Source: Triangularia verruculosa | Lineage: Eukaryota; Ascomycota; Sordariomycetes; Sordariales; Podosporaceae | Direction: 5' to 3' | DNA length: 64,000 nt | Assembly (NCBI GenBank): GCA_033296885.1 | Contig: MU863890.1 | Span: forward strand, 310,001 to 374,000 | Shown: one piece after another, positions 63,613 through 64,000 of the stretch | Position numbering within the stretch: the stretch's first letter is position 1 | How the letters are laid out: each line of letters opens with the position of its first letter | Made by a program: the position numbers and the translations under genes | Notes under the pieces: generated by a model | Seen by the model: only the letters and a program-made list of their open reading frames with translations | Database searches by the model: none | What the model was told of the DNA's origin: nothing

Positions 63613-64000
63613 TCACTTGAAGTTATTCTTCATCTCCCTCAGCTTGGTCATGATAGCAATCGGATCCGTCTCCCCCGTTGCCCTCTGAACCTCTGGGTCC
63701 TGCGGTCTCATAAAGACGTTGTGTTGCTACAATTGTCAGCCATTGCCCAAGACTCAAGAAGAAGAAAAACATACCTTCTCATCCCCAATCGTAAACTTCC
63801 CCTGTGTGTTCCTGCAGTCATCCGCAAACGCCTCCAGCGCCTTGACCGCGTCATTCTGAAGCACCGAAGCTCCAAACTTGACGTTCGACTTGGTGTACTC
63901 ATGCCCGGACTACCCGTATTCATCATCATCAGCCCCCCAATCCCATGCTTTTTTATTTTTTTTTGCAACAAGAGTACTCACATAAACCCTAACATCATCC
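63613..64000 (-). CDS. Glyoxalase II (hydroxyacylglutathione hydrolase), 3' part
   Basis: Visible exons: 64000-63982 (continues outside the window), 63909-63775 and 63726-63613, ending in TGA; introns 72 and 48 nt. The reading DDVRVYSGHEYTKSNVKFG contains the metallo-beta-lactamase family His in GHEYT that binds the metal centre. The C terminus has QHNVFMRPQDPEVQ and GETDPIAIMTKLREMKNNF, matching the substrate-binding C-terminal domain of hydroxyacylglutathione hydrolase. It hydrolyses S-D-lactoylglutathione to D-lactate and glutathione in methylglyoxal detoxification. The N-terminal THxHxDH motif lies outside the window. Confidence 0.9.

Noticed and set aside
1..64000. tRNA, 5S rRNA, transposon ORFs, CRISPR arrays
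   Set aside because: Looked for B-box type GTTCRAnnC contexts, reverse transcriptase or transposase motifs and regular spacer arrays; none was convincing. A tRNAscan or Dfam search would settle it.

Overview
This 64 kb window comes from a filamentous ascomycete. The evidence is short introns (about 40-80 nt, GTAnGT donor, CTRAC-type branch site, AG acceptor), compact genes about 2-3 kb apart on both strands, and orthologues of typical fungal housekeeping proteins. I infer Pezizomycotina, most likely a Sordariomycete. The species cannot be read from the sequence.

Two kinds of DNA alternate. The housekeeping part lies at about 9.2-27.5 kb and 39-64 kb. It encodes Cdt2 (CRL4 substrate receptor), Spb1 (ribosome-biogenesis methyltransferase), a JMJD7-type JmjC protein, SCAP (SREBP escort), a divergent 14-3-3-like protein, a heme-oxygenase-like tail-anchored protein, an SLC35F5-type transporter, Ypt7/Rab7, a conserved fungal protein of unknown role, Golgi GDPase Gda1, a PPPDE-thioredoxin-PUL fusion, a kinesin-3, an unrecognised SP-rich protein, a 4EHP-like eIF4E, an EF-hand protein and the 3' end of glyoxalase II. 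Most are spliced; the exon structures given were worked out by eye and keep frame.

The accessory part lies at about 0-9 kb and 29-38.5 kb and holds two rapidly evolving paralogous families. Family 1 is a set of small Cys-rich proteins (1.65-2.05, 2.60-2.98 and 4.42-4.86 kb, plus a shorter relative at 22.4 kb) with invariant cysteine spacing; one copy has ACG where the others have the start ATG. Family 2 is a set of proteins with an N-terminal C-x2/4-C...C-x2/4-C zinc-ribbon-like element, a Q/P/S/Y/G-rich disordered body and, in most, a short motif resembling TTGMSxMSMT. Members lie at 5.2 (dead), 6.8, 29.3, 30.8, 32.1, 33.6, 35.7 and 37.1 kb. They share an upstream module (CGTGAGAAGGGG-like block, CGATG, a GGCCG core, AAACGC) at a nearly fixed distance from TATA and ATG, and a TTTGTTTAC element in their 3' flanks. 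Several copies carry an in-frame TAG or a one-base frameshift, so the family looks like it expands and decays, possibly with RIP. This family and its common promoter are the best candidate for an undescribed system here.

A third signal runs through the housekeeping genes. In at least nine of them the coding strand flips from C-ending to G-ending codons part-way through the gene.
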